Source: Balaenoptera acutorostrata (taxonomy: Eukaryota; Chordata; Mammalia; Artiodactyla; Balaenopteridae). From it: a stretch of DNA of 64,000 bases. Location of the stretch: contig NC_080081.1 in NCBI RefSeq assembly GCF_949987535.1, positions 51,177,153 through 51,241,152 of the forward strand. The letters are read 5' to 3'. The notes beneath the pieces were generated by a model that had not been told where the DNA came from, ran no database searches, and was given only the letters and a program-made list of their open reading frames with translations. The position numbers and the translations under genes are program-made. This document shows, piece after piece, positions 49,150 through 60,605 of the stretch (positions are counted from its first letter, which is position 1; every line of letters starts with the position of its first letter).

Positions 49150-50066
49150 CCACTTCTGAAAAAATGAAGTAGACATACATTTGTCCTACATTTTCTGCTA
49201 AATACAACTAAAAATCCTGGACATTATGTATAAAATAGTTAAAGACTTAAAGAAAAAGAAGAAGACAGGGAAGCTAGGAAACTGAAGATCCAAGGAACAA
49301 CACAGTGGTGAGTTCCCTGGGTTTTCTTTTTACCTCAAAAATCAAAGACTTGAAGCTGAAGAAGTTGGGAATCTAAAAACACCAACAGGCACAATTGAAA
49401 ACAGCCCAACCAAAGCTTGCTCTCTCTAGGTAAAGGAGAAACTTAGCAAAAAGTAAATATTTTTAGATAATAACAGTGCTATTCATTGCAAACACCTCAG
49501 AAAAAAACACAATCTCAACCCTTCCCACATCAGCAAAGGCAATGAGGGGAACCTGAACTTCCAACCTTGAGGGGCTGTGAGGATGTACTCAACTATACTG
49601 TTGGAGTAGTATCAAAAAGGCCAAGTAGGGAGCCAGGGTTCTCACCTCTTCCTGGCAGCAACAAGTTATCTTCTCCCCCACATGGTATCACTGGAGACAA
49701 CATGCAGAGCCTGAACTTCCATGTCCACCCTGAAGGAATAGGGTATCCTTCCCTCTTCACAGTAGGTAGATTCAGAGCATGTCTAGTGGAGAGTCAGGAC
49801 ATTCAACTTTGCACAGAAATAATATGTACACATCCACCACAGTGGTTATGGAGATGAAATAAAGATCCCGTCTTTGACCAACAGTAATGACGCCCCTCCC
49901 CAACCTTGGATATCAATGGAGACTGAGTGAGGAACCTGCAATTTCACTTCCACCTGGTATTAAGGAGAGAGTGTCCAACCTTTCTCAAGCAAAAACAGTG
50001 TCAGAAAAAACAGCTAAAAGAGATGATTTATATAAGATCCAGAGACCCAATAATATGTCCATAATA
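49150..50066 (+). repeat. Old L1M-type 5' UTR-like segment
   Basis: The words cccttcccacatcagcaaaggcaatgagg, acctgaacttccaacc, gttggagtagtatcaaaaaggcc and gatttatataagatccagag recall the 5' untranslated region of old L1M elements in sense orientation. The 96- and 68-codon frames inside are incidental. Its ORFs do not follow; a different L1 starts next. Confidence 0.5.
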
Positions 50067-50101
50067 TTTTCCTATTATGGAGAATGTCCATAATAGGAAA
50101 A
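50067..50101. repeat. Perfect 14-bp inverted repeat, hairpin with 7-nt loop
   Basis: Left arm ttttcctattatgg (50067-50080), loop agaatgt, right arm ccataataggaaaa (50088-50101). It sits at the boundary between the L1M 5' UTR-like segment and the next L1's 5' end. No T run follows on either strand, so it does not look like a terminator. Role unknown. Confidence 0.85.
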
Positions 50102-50105
50102 TTCC

Positions 50106-51715
50106 TCAGGGAGTGGCCGGGTGGCAGAGTAGGAAGACCCTAAGCTCACCTCCTCCTATAGGCACACCAAAATTACAACTATTTACAGAGCAACAATTGG
50201 TGAGGAAGACCAGAAGATTAACAGAAAAGATATTCTATAACTAAAAATATAAAGAACAAACCACAAGATAGGTAAGAAGGGCAGAGATGCAGTATAGTCA
50301 AGACCCATACCCTCATGTGGGTGACCTACAAACAGGAGGATAATTACAATTGTAGAAGTTCTCCCCAAGGAGCAAGGGGTCCAAGTGCCACATTGGGCTA
50401 CCCAAACTGGGGATCCTGCCCCAGGAAGATAAGATCACATAACTTTGGCTTTGAAAGCCACTGGGCTTACTTTTGGGAGAGGCAGAGAGCTGAGGAAAAG
50501 AGAATCCACTCCTAAAGAGCACACACAAAATCTCACATGATCTGGGACCCATGAGAGATGCAATAATTTGAAAGGATCCTGGGTCAAAACACCTAATGAT
50601 CTTGGAGAGTCTTAGGAAGCAACTGGAGCTCACCCTGAGGACACAGACACTAACAGCAGCCATTTTGGGGAGCTCATTCTACCATGAGGATGCTGGTGCT
50701 GGCAAGCAGCAATTTGGAATCCTCACTCTGGCTCATTAGCTGTGGGACCCAGTCCTGCCCACCAGCCACGGCTGGTGGCACAAGTACTGGAAGCTTCAGA
50801 CCAAGCAGTTATCCAAGAGAGGACACAGTTCCTTCCACCATTAGGCCAGGTGCCTTAAGAACCCTGAGGCTACAGCCACCTCAAACCTAGCCCTGTCCAC
50901 CAGGGGGCCCATGACCCAGCCCCACACACTAGTGCACTGACACTAGCCACAGGACCCCTTGGGGCCCCACAGCCAGCTCTACAAACCCAGTGCCCACCCA
51001 CCAGTGGGGCTGATAGCAAATCCGGGATCCCCACGTCCTGCAACCAGGGCAAGTTCTGACCCACTGTTGGGCAGGGCTGAGTCCTAAGGTGGTTGATTGC
51101 AGAGCTAGGGGTCCCAGATCTAGTGTTGTTCTGCTGGTGGGTGGAGCTGGTTCCTGATACAGCAGGCTACAGGGTCTGGTGTTCAAAGCTGATGTCAGGC
51201 CAATGCTGAGTACGGCTGGATCCCAGGGTGGTCAGCTAAGGGGTCCTAGGTGGCTTGGAGCTTTTGTCTGCCTGCTGGTGGGTGAGTCTGGGGTCCAGGG
51301 TGTACCTGGGGCTAATGCTGGTTACTGGTGGACAGAGTCAGATTCCAGGGTCTCTTGCTGAAGGGTCCTGGGGGTCCTGGAGATAGTGTTAGCCTAACAG
51401 TGTTTGGGGCTGCAGCCAGCTACCTCATGATCCAGCCCTACCCACAAGTGGCCAGCAGCCTCTACATAAGGCAAGGTCTGTTAACTAACCAGACTGGGGG
51501 CCAGCCCCAACTATAAGATTTCCCACAGTAGTCAGCTAGACACACAAAGGAACCACAGAACCACGTGGGGGGCAGCCCAATAGCATACAGTTTTGATGAC
51601 CAGAGGAGTGTGTGCTGCTGGAACACATAGGACATCTCCTACAAAAGGCCACTCTCCAAGGCTGGGAAATGAAATCAACCTACATAATACATAGAAATAA
51701 AAACAGTGAATTAGG
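50106..51715 (+). promoter_or_regulatory. GC-rich L1 5' UTR with diverged internal repeats
   Basis: The least AT-rich part of the window. Words such as gctggtgggtggagctgg, gtcctgggggtcctgg, ctggtgggtgagtctgggg and ccagggtggtcagctaagggg recur in diverged form between about 51080 and 51420, the kind of monomer-like array found in some mammalian L1 5' UTRs. In intact elements this would be promoter sequence. Multiple open frames (60-116 codons, both strands) reflect base composition only. Confidence 0.65.
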
Positions 51716-51719
51716 CAAA

Positions 51720-52440
51720 ATGAGACAACAGAAGACTATTTTCCAAATAAAGGAACCAGTTAAAATCCAAGAAGAAGAACTAATTGAAGTGGAGATAAGC
51801 AATCTACCTGGCAAAGAGTTCAAGGTAATAATGATAAAGATGCTGAAAGACCTTGAGAGAAGATTAGATAATAGAGTGAAAAGTTAGAGGTTTATAACAA
51901 AGAGTTAAAAATATAAAGACAAATGAAACATAGCTGAAGAATAGAATAACTGAAATAAAAAATACCCTAGAAGAAATCAGTGGTAGACTAAATGACTCAG
52001 AAGACAGGATCAGCAAGCCAGAAGACAGAGTAGTGGAAACCACTGAAGCAGAATAGAAGAAAAAAAAAAAAAAAAAAAAGAATAAAAATAAATGGGGATC
52101 ATTTAAGAGACCTCTGATACAACATCAAGCATACTAGCATTCACATGATAGGGGTCCCAGGGTCCCAGGAAGGGAAGAGAGAGAGGGGCAGGGGCAGAGA
52201 ACATATTTGTAAACATAATAGCTGAAAACTTCCCTAACCTGAGAGTGGAAACAGACATCCAGGTCCAGAAGGCTCAGAGAGTCCCACACGAGATCAACCC
52301 AAAGAGGACCACACCAAGACACACTGTAGTTAAAAATTGCAAAAATTAAAGATAAAGAGAGAATATTAAAAGCAGCAAAGGAAAAGCAACACGTTGCACA
52401 CAGGGAACTCCCATTAAGAGTTATGAGCTGACTTTTCAGC
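51720..52440 (+). pseudogene. L1 ORF1 remnant
   Basis: The ATG at 51720 opens MRQQKTIFQIKEPVKIQEEE, then LIEVEISNLPGKEFKVIMIK, an ORF1 N-terminus of a subfamily different from the other copies here. A stop follows LDNRVKS at about 51887. Further ORF1 sequence is readable in broken frames: coiled-coil part around 51955-52060, a 19-nt A run near 52061 and the RRM-like GVPGSQEGKRERG words at 52150-52185. Then come NLRVETDIQVQKAQRVP and RTTPRHTV around 52240-52325. Not functional. Confidence 0.8.
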
Positions 52441-52724
52441 AGAAGCTCTGCAGGCCAGAAGAGAGTGGCACAATATATTTAAAGTGATAAAAGGGAGCTA
52501 CCTACCACCAAGAATACTCTAAAGGGCAAGGCTTTAATTCAGATTTGATGGAAAGATCAAAACATTTGTATACAAGCAAAACTAAAAGAGTTCAGCACCA
52601 CCAAACTAGCTTTACAAGAAATGTTAAAAGGAACTTCTCTAAGTGAAAAAGAAATGGCCACAACTAGAAATGTGAATAATAGAAAAGGAAAAATTCCAGT
52701 GGTAAAGACAAATATAAAGTTATT

Positions 52725-53165
52725 TTTGAAAATCGGCAGAAAGAAATGGAAAAATCCTGTATCTCCATCATTACCAAGTTGTATCAGAGCACAGGAGGCA
52801 TGCAAAGAGGAATGCCAGAAGGAATGCTTGTGGGCTTCCCTGGTGGTGGAGCTCCTCCATCTGGTGGTGTCTCCTTTGGGCCCAACATTGAGGAGGTTGA
52901 TTAAGCCAACCTAGCATAGATTAAGCATTGTTCCATGCAAAACATTGAAGGACCCAACTTTGTAGCAAATTCCATGACAGTTTTACAATTGAGCTGCTAT
53001 AGTAAATAACTGAGAATTCTTGATTCTTGAACATGGAAAGTGTGCACAAGAAAAGGAAATAACATTGCACTTTTATAAGCACTGGATTGTAAGTGGAAAA
53101 TGCAATGTCTTAAATAAAACTGTATTTAAAGTTGAAAACAAAACAAACAAACAAATAAATAAAAG
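52725..53165 (+). pseudogene. HSPA8: HSPA8 (HSC70) processed pseudogene, 3' end only
   Basis: A 5'-truncated retrocopy of the constitutive heat-shock cognate 70 mRNA inside the L1 spacer. The last ~50 codons read [20 protein letters not shown], then [24 protein letters not shown] and the terminal PNIEEVD followed by TAA (52902-52904). This is the GGMPGG-rich C-terminal tail with the cytosolic HSP70 EEVD motif that binds TPR co-chaperones. The HSPA8 3' UTR follows (gctgctatagtaaataactg, gaaataacattgcac, ttgtaagtggaaaatgcaat), with AATAAA at 53113-53118 and an A-rich tail (53135-53165). The 5' edge is approximate, and a short ataaag-like word on both sides may be the TSD. Frame intact over the fragment but far too short to work. 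Confidence 0.93.
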
Positions 53166-53593
53166 TCAGTAAATAAATAAATGCTAGTAAATCAATCATG
53201 TACAAAGCTAGTAGGAAGATCAAAAGACAAAAGTAGTAAAATCATTATTAATATTCACAAGTAGTTAAGGGATGTTCAAAACAAAAAGATATGAAATATG
53301 ATGTCAAAACAGTAAATGGTTGCAGGTGGGTAAAAACTCAGGGATGTTAAAATGCGTTTGAAATTAAGAGATCAGCAAAATAAAATAATCATGTGTATAT
53401 ATACATATATTGCTATATATAAACCTCATGGTAACCACAAACCAAAAATATATAATAGATACACACACAAAAGAGGGAAAAGAGTTCAAATATAACACTA
53501 AAGATAAGTGTTATAAGGGAGATAATAAGGGAAGAGAATAAAAGTAGAAAGGAACAGAAAAGAACTACAAAGTAACCCCAAAACAATTAACAA

Positions 53594-56500
53594 AATGTCA
53601 ATAAGTACATACCTGTTGATAATTATTTTAAATATAAATGGATTAAATATTTAGATCAAAATACATAAAATGACTGAATGGATACAAAAACAAGACCCAT
53701 ATATATATGATGCCTACAGAAGATTCATTTCAAAATTTAAAGAAATACACAGACTGAAAATGAGGGATGGAAAAGTTATTCCACACAGATGAAAATGAAA
53801 AGAAACCTGGGGTAGCAATACTTAAATCAGACAAAGTAGACTTTAAAACAAAGACTGTAACAGGAGACAAAGAAGGACCTTACATAATGATCAAGTGATC
53901 AATCCAAGAAGAAGATATAACAATTGTAAATATATATGCACCCAACATACCTAAATACATAAAACAGATATTAACACACATCAAGGGAAAGATTGATAGT
54001 AACACACTAATATTAGTGGACTTTAACATTCCACTTAACATCAATGAACAGATCATCCAGACAGAAAATCAATAAGGAAACATTTGCCTTAAATGCCATT
54101 AGATCAAATGGACCTAATAGATACATATAGAATATTCCATCCAAAGCGGCAAAATATACATTCTTTCAAGGCATATGCAACATTCTCCATAATAGACCAC
54201 ATGCTATGACACAAAACAATCTCAGATAATTTAAGGAAATTGAAATCTTATCAAGCATCTTTTCTGACCACAGCCCTATGAGACTACAAATCAACTACAA
54301 GAAAAAAATAAAAATAAACTGCAAAAAACACACAAACATATGGAGGCTAAACGATATGCTACTCAGCAGCTAATGGGTCAATGAAGAAATCAATAAAATA
54401 CCTATAGGCAAATGAAAACAAAAATATAATGATCCAAAATATATGGGATACAGCAAAGGCAATTCTAAGAGGTAAGTTTATACTGCAGAAAATAGGAAAA
54501 ATCTCAAATAAACAACCCAATCTTACAACTAAAGAAACTAGAAAAAGAAGAACAAACAAAACCCAAAGTTAGAAGGAAAGAAATCATAAATACCTGAAGA
54601 GAAATAAATAATATAGAGGAAAACAAAACAACCCAACCCCCCAAAAATAGAAAAGATCAATGTAATTAAAAGCTGGTTCTCTGAAAAGAAAAACAAAATT
54701 GATAAACCTTTAGCCAGACTTATCAAGAAAGAAAAAAAAAAAAAAAAAAAAAGAGAGAGAGAGAGAGGGCCAAAATCAATAAAATCAGAAATGAAAATGA
54801 AGAAGTTACAACTGACACCACAGAAATACAAAAGATTATAACAGATCACTATTAACAATTACATGCCAAAAAAATGAACAACCTAAAAAAAATGAACAAA
54901 TTCCTAGAAATGTACAATCTCCCAAGACTGAACCAGGAAGAAATAGAAAATATGAACAGACCAATTACCAGTAATGAAATTGAATCAGTAATTTAAAATA
55001 CTCAAAAGAAACAAGAGTCCAAGACCAAATGACTTCACAGGGAAATTCTACCAAACTTCTAGAGAAGAGTTAACACCAATAATTCTCAAATAATTCCAAA
55101 AATTTAACAGGAAGGAACACTTCTGAACTCATTCTACAAGGCCAGCATCACCCTAATACCAAAACCAGACAAAGATATGAGAAAAAAAGAAAACTACAGC
55201 CCAATATCACTGGTGAACATAAAAATTCTAAATAAAATATTTGCAAACCAAAGTCAACAATAGAGTAAAAGGATCACACACCATAATCAAGTTGCATTTA
55301 TCTCAGGGATGCAAAAATAGTTCAATATAATCAAATCAATCATGGTGATAAACTGCATGAACAAATTGAAAAATAGAAATCATATGATTATCTCAGTAGA
55401 AGCAGAATAATTTTTTTTACAACACCCAACATCCATTGATGATAAAAACTCTAAACAAAGTAGGTATAGAGAGAACATACCTCAATGTAATAAAGGTCAT
55501 ATATGATAAGCCCACAGCTACTATAGTACTCAACAGTGAAAAGCTGAAGGCATTTCCTTTAATATCAGGAAGAAGGCAAGGAAGCCCACCTTCACCACTT
55601 TTATTTAACATGATATTTGAAGTCCTAACCACAGCAATCACACAAGAAAAAGAAATAAAACGAGTCCAAATTGGAAAGAAACAAGTAAAACTGTCACTGT
55701 TTGCAGATGATGTGATACTATATATAGAAAATCCTAAAGTCACCACCCAAAAACTACTAGAGCTCAATAGTGAATTTGATAAAGTTGCAGGCTACAAAAT
55801 TAATATACAGAAATCTGTTGCATTTCTATACACTAACAGCAAAATATCAGAAAGAGAAATTAGAAAACAATTCCATTTACCAACATATCATAAATAATAA
55901 AATATCTAGGAATAAATACAACTAACGAAGTAAAAGAACTATACTCAGAAAACTATAAGACACTGATGAAAGAAGTTGAAGATTACATAAACAGGTGGAA
56001 AGATATACCCTGTTCATGGACTGGAAGACTTAATATTGTTAAAATGACCATACTACCCAAGACGTGGTATATACCAAAAGCAATCTATAGATTCAATGCA
56101 ATCTCTATCAAAATATCAATGGCATTTTTCATAGAATTAGAACAAATAATTCTAAAAATTTATGGAAACACAAAGATACCGAATAGCCAAAACAATTTTG
56201 AAAAGGAAAAACAAAGCTGGAGATATCACACTCCCTGATTTCAATCTGTACTACAAAGCTACAGTCATCAAAACAGTATAGTACTGGTATAAAAACAGAT
56301 ACACAGATCATTGGAGCAGAATAGAAAGACCAGAAAGAAGCCATATGAATACAGGCAATTAATCTGTGACAAAGGAGGCAAGAATATACAAGAGAGAAAA
56401 GACAATCTTTTAAATAAATGGTGTTAGGAAAACAAGACAGCTACATGTAAAAAATCAAACCAGACTACTCTCTCACACCATGCACAAATATAAATTTAAA

Positions 56501-57290
56501 ATAGAATAAAGACTTAAATGTAAGTCCTGAAACCATAAAATTCCTAGAAGAAAACTTAGGCAGTATACTCTTTGACAACAGTCTTAATAATATATATATA
56601 TATATATATTTTTGATATGTCTCCTCAGGCAAGGGAAACAAAAGCAAAAATAAACAAATAGGACTACATCAAACTAAAAACTTTTCTACAGTAAAGAAAC
56701 TATCCACAAAACAAAAAGACCACTTACTGAATGGGCGAATATATTTGCAAACAATACATCTAATAAGGGGATAATAGCCAAAAGATTTAAATAATTCATA
56801 CAACTCCACATCAGAAAAGCAAACAACCTGATTTTAAAAATGGGCTGAGGATCTGATTAGACATTTTTCCAAAGAAGATGTTCACATGAACAACAGGCAC
56901 AAGGAAAGATGCTCAACATCACTAATCATCAGGGAAATGCAAATCAAAGTGTTGGCCAGGATGGTGTGAAAAGGGAATCCTTGTGCATTTTTGGTGGAAA
57001 TGTAAACTGGTGTTACACTATGGAAAATGATATGGCGATTCCTCAAAAATTAAAAATAAAATTACCATATGATCCAGCAATTCCAGTCCTGTGTATTTGT
57101 CCAAAGAAAATAAAACCACTATTAGAAAAGATATATGCACCCGTATGTTCACAGCAGCATTATTTTTACAATAGCCAAGATATGGAAGCACAGGAAGAGT
57201 CCATCAATAAATAAGTGGATAAGAAGATGTGGTATATACATATTACTCAGCCATAAAAAACTAATGAAATCTAGCCGTTTGCAATAACAT
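53594..57290 (+). pseudogene. L1 ORF2 remnant, many frameshifts
   Basis: Begins MSISTYLLIIILNINGL (endonuclease start) and continues in broken frames through endonuclease, reverse transcriptase and C-terminal segment. The longest piece, 55436-55897, covers the catalytic part: [20 protein letters not shown], then [15 protein letters not shown] with both catalytic aspartates intact, then [18 protein letters not shown]. Later pieces: [20 protein letters not shown] (55966 on) and YDPAIPVLCICPKKIKP (57068 on). It contains an A run followed by (GA)n at 54729-54768 and (TA)n near 56589-56609. Dead. Confidence 0.85.
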
Positions 57291-57717
57291 GGATAGATCT
57301 AGAGTGTATTATGATAAGTGAAATATGTCAGAGAAAGATAAATACCATATGATTTCATTCATATGTGAAATCTAAAAAAAAAAAAAAAAGAACAAACATA
57401 ACAAAAGAGAAGCAGAGTTATAGATACAGAGAACAAATAGGAGAGAGCTTGAAGGATTAATTTGGAGGGAGGAATTAATAAATGAGGGAATTAAGAGGTA
57501 AAAATTCCCACTTGCAAAATAAATGAGTCATGGGTATGAAATGTACAGTGCAGGGAATATAGTCAATAACTGTGTAATATCTTTTTATGGTGACATTGTA
57601 TCTGGACTTATCATAGTGATCATTTTGTAATGTATAGAAATATCAAATCAGTATGTTGTAAAACAGGAACTAACATAGAGTTGTAGGTCAATTGTACTAC
57701 AAAAACAAACAAACAAA

Positions 57718-58095
57718 CTCATAGAAAAAGAAATCAGACTTGTGGTTACCAGAGGCAGTGGCGGAATAGGAGTAGGAATTAGGTAAATGAGGTCAAAAGG
57801 TACAAACTTCCAGTTATAAGATAAATAAGTTCTAGGGAGGTAATGTAGAATATGATAAATATAATTATCACTGCTGTATCTTATATAAAAGAGTTGTTAA
57901 GAGGGTAAATCCTAAAAGTTTTCATCATAAGGAACAATTTTTTTTCTGTTTCTTTAATTTGTATCAGTATGAGATGATAGATGTTCACCAAACGTATTGT
58001 GATAATCATTTCATGACGGATGTAAGTCAAATGATTATGCTGTACTCCTTAAACTCATACAGTGTGCTGTAAGTCGATTATATTCAGTTAAAAAA
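57718..58095 (+). mobile_element. Second L1M 3' UTR fragment, sense
   Basis: After the (CAAA)n tail of the previous element the 3' UTR type changes: tggttaccagaggcagtgg, aaggtacaaacttccagttataag, cattatgacgga-like and tgctgtactccttaaactcatac, ending in cagttaaaaaaag. This is an L1M 3' end and could be a separate 5'-truncated insertion. Confidence 0.6.
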
Positions 58096-60605
58096 AGAAA
58101 ATTAATTGTCATACAAAAGAACAGAAAGAGTTCAAACTTTAATTTAAAAATGTTTGTTCCACAAAAATACTGTGAAAATAATGAAGTAAAAGCTACCTAG
58201 TGGGAGAAAATACTTACAAATCAAATGGATAAAAGAGAACTATTATCTGGATTACATGAAGAACTCTCAAAACTCAATAAGAAGAATAAAATTCAATTAA
58301 AAATGACTTAAGTAAAAGGCATTCCAAATGAGAAAGAAATAAATTAAATTATCTCTGTTCACAGATGACATGGTTTTGTATGTAAAAATCCCAAAGAATT
58401 CACTAATATAGATATAAGAACTAATTAATAAACTAATTCAGTAAATTTGCAGGATACAAAATCAACAAACAAAAATAAGTTTATTGTAATTGTTATTGTA
58501 AATTCCATTTACAATAACATCAAAAAGAATAAAATACTTAGGTATAAAAAGTACAAGATATTGATGAAAGAAATTAAGGAAGACACAAATAAATAGACAA
58601 TCTGTGCTCATGGATTGGAAAAATTAATATTGTTTAAATGTCTATACTACCCAAAGTGATCTATATATTAAATGCATTCCTTATCAAAACCCACAATGTA
58701 ATTTTTTATACAAATTAAAAAAAATCCTACAATTCATATGGAACCAAAATTAACCCTGAATAGTCAAAACTATCTTGGGAAAGTACAAATCTGGAGGCCT
58801 CACACTTCCTGATTTCAAAACATATTACAAAGCTATAACAAATTAAAACAAATTAAAGTTTTATGGTACTGGCATAAAGACAGACACATAGATTGATAGA
58901 ACAGAATAGAGAGCCTAGAAATAAACCAACACATATGTGGTCAACTTATCTTCCACAAGTGTGCCAAGAATACACAACAGAGAAAGGGCAGTCTTTTCAA
59001 TAAATGCTGTTGAGAAAGTTATATATGCACAGGCAAAAGAATGAAATTTAAATTTAACATTTATCTTACACTACACACAGAAAACAAAACAAATAATTTA
59101 AAAAGTTAAATGTAAGACCCAAAGCCGTACAACTCCTTGAAGAAAATATAAGGGAAGCTTCATGATTTTGGTCTTGGAAATGATTTCTTGGTTATAACAT
59201 AAAAGCACAGGCAATGAAAGAGAAATGGACAAAATGGACTGCAAACTAAAAAAAAGTTTGTGCACAGCAAAGGAAACAATCAAAAGAGTGAAAATGCAAT
59301 CTACAGAAAGAAAAGTATTTACAAACTACATATCAGAGAAAGGGTTAATATTAACAGTATATAAGGAACTCCTACATCGCAATGGCATAAAACCAAATAA
59401 CCTGATTGAAAACTGGGCAAAGGACTTGAATAGACAGTTCTCCAAAGAAGACATAAAAATGTCCAACAGCTATATGTAAAGATGCTCAAAATCAATAATC
59501 TTCAAAGAAATGCAAATCAAAAATCACAACCAGAGGTATAACTTCACACCTGTATGGATGGTCATTGTCATTATCAAATATTAAAACAAAAAAACAAGTG
59601 TTGGTAAAGATGTGAAGAAATCAAAACCCTTGCAAACTGTTGGTGAGACTATAAAATAGTATAGCCACAATGAAAAACAGTATAAAAATTCCTCAAAAAA
59701 TTAAAAAAAGAACTAACATAGTATCCAGAAATCCTACTGGTGGATATTTATCCAGAAGAATTGAAAGCAGGATATGAAAGAGATATTTGCACTCCCATGT
59801 TCAGTACAGCATTATTTGCAATAGCCAATATATGCAAGTGAATTAAATGTCAATTGATGGATGATTAAAGAAAATGGAGAATATACATACAATGGAATAT
59901 TATTTAACCTTAATAATGAAGGAAATACTGTCCTATGTGAAAACATGGATGCATCTTGAAGACATTATACTAAGTCAGTCACAAAAAAGCAAATACAGGT
60001 ACTTCCCTGGTGGCGCCATGGTTAAGAATCCGCCTGCCACTGCAGGGGATACGCGTTCGAGCCCTGGTCTGGGAAGATCCCACTTGTAGCGAAGCAACTA
60101 AACCCGTGCGCCACAACTACTGAGCTTGTGCTCTAGAGCCTGCGAGCCACAACTACTGTGCCCACGTGCCACAACTACTGAAGCCTGTGCACCTAGAGCC
60201 CATGCTCTGCAACAAGAGAAGCCACTGCAATGAGAAGCCCGCACACTGCAAAGAAGAGTAGCCCCCGCTCTCCACAACTAGAGCAAGCCTGCGTGCAGCA
60301 ATGAAGACCCAATACAGCCAAAAATGAACGAATTAATTAATTATTATTTTTTTTTTTAAAAAGCAAATACAGCATAATTCCACTTATGTGAGCTATATAA
60401 AGTTACCAAACTCACAGAAGTAGAAATTAGAATGGTGGTCACCAGGAGCTGGGGGGCTATTCATTGGGTATAAAATTTCAGTTACATAAGATAAAAACAT
60501 TCTAGAGATCTGCTGTACATCATTATGCTTATAGTTAAAAATACTGTACTGTACACTTAAAAAATTTTTAAGAGGCTAGATTTCAAGGCTTTTTTTTTTT
60601 TTTAA
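58096..60605 (+). mobile_element. Old L1 fragments, rearranged, sense
   Basis: Positions 58150-58315 resemble the ORF2 C-terminal region (ctagtgggagaaaatacttac, ctcaaaactcaataagaag). From 58316 the sequence jumps back to the reverse-transcriptase box (FTDDMVLYVK-like) and runs on through ORF2 to about 59998. A CHR SINE interrupts it, and the 3' UTR continues at 60358-60590. The order shows two fragments or an internal deletion/duplication. A frame at 59225-59479 holds a C-terminal ORF2 piece ([14 protein letters not shown]). Long dead. Confidence 0.7.
59999..60357 (+). mobile_element. CHR-1-type SINE with perfect 15-bp TSD, inside L1
   Basis: Head gtacttccctggtggcgcca, box-B-like gcgttcgagccctgg (60053-60067; the first G of the usual GGTTCGA is C), repeated gccacaactactg words, and an A/T-rich end. 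TSD aaaaagcaaatacag at 59984-59998 and 60358-60372. It carries one extra ccacaactactg unit compared with the copies at 7148 and 60964, consistent with its greater length (about 359 bp). It splits the L1 3' UTR. Confidence 0.96.

Larger units (their letters stand above)
50106..57717 (+). mobile_element. Long L1 (older subfamily), 5' UTR to 3' end, interrupted
   Basis: Starts with an L1 5'-terminal word (tggcagagtaggaagaccct, 50119-50138). A GC-rich 5' UTR (50110-51715) follows, then ORF1 remnants (51720 to about 52440), an inter-ORF region holding an HSPA8 retrocopy (52725-53165), and ORF2 remnants (53594 to about 57290). The 3' UTR ends in (CAAA)n at 57701-57717. All coding parts are broken. 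Divergence from the 23-32 kb copies in the 5' UTR and ORF1 shows it belongs to another, older subfamily. Confidence 0.8.

Noticed and set aside
50183..51516. Multiple frames of 60-116 codons on both strands in a GC-rich region, resembling a CpG-island gene
   Set aside because: It is an L1 5' UTR: it begins with the L1 5' terminal word and is followed by L1 ORF1.
52829..52870. The word gggcttccctggtggtgg looks exactly like the start of a CHR SINE
   Set aside because: It is the GFPGGGAPP codons of the HSPA8 retrocopy. The next bases continue the HSPA8 C-terminus and none of the SINE body follows.
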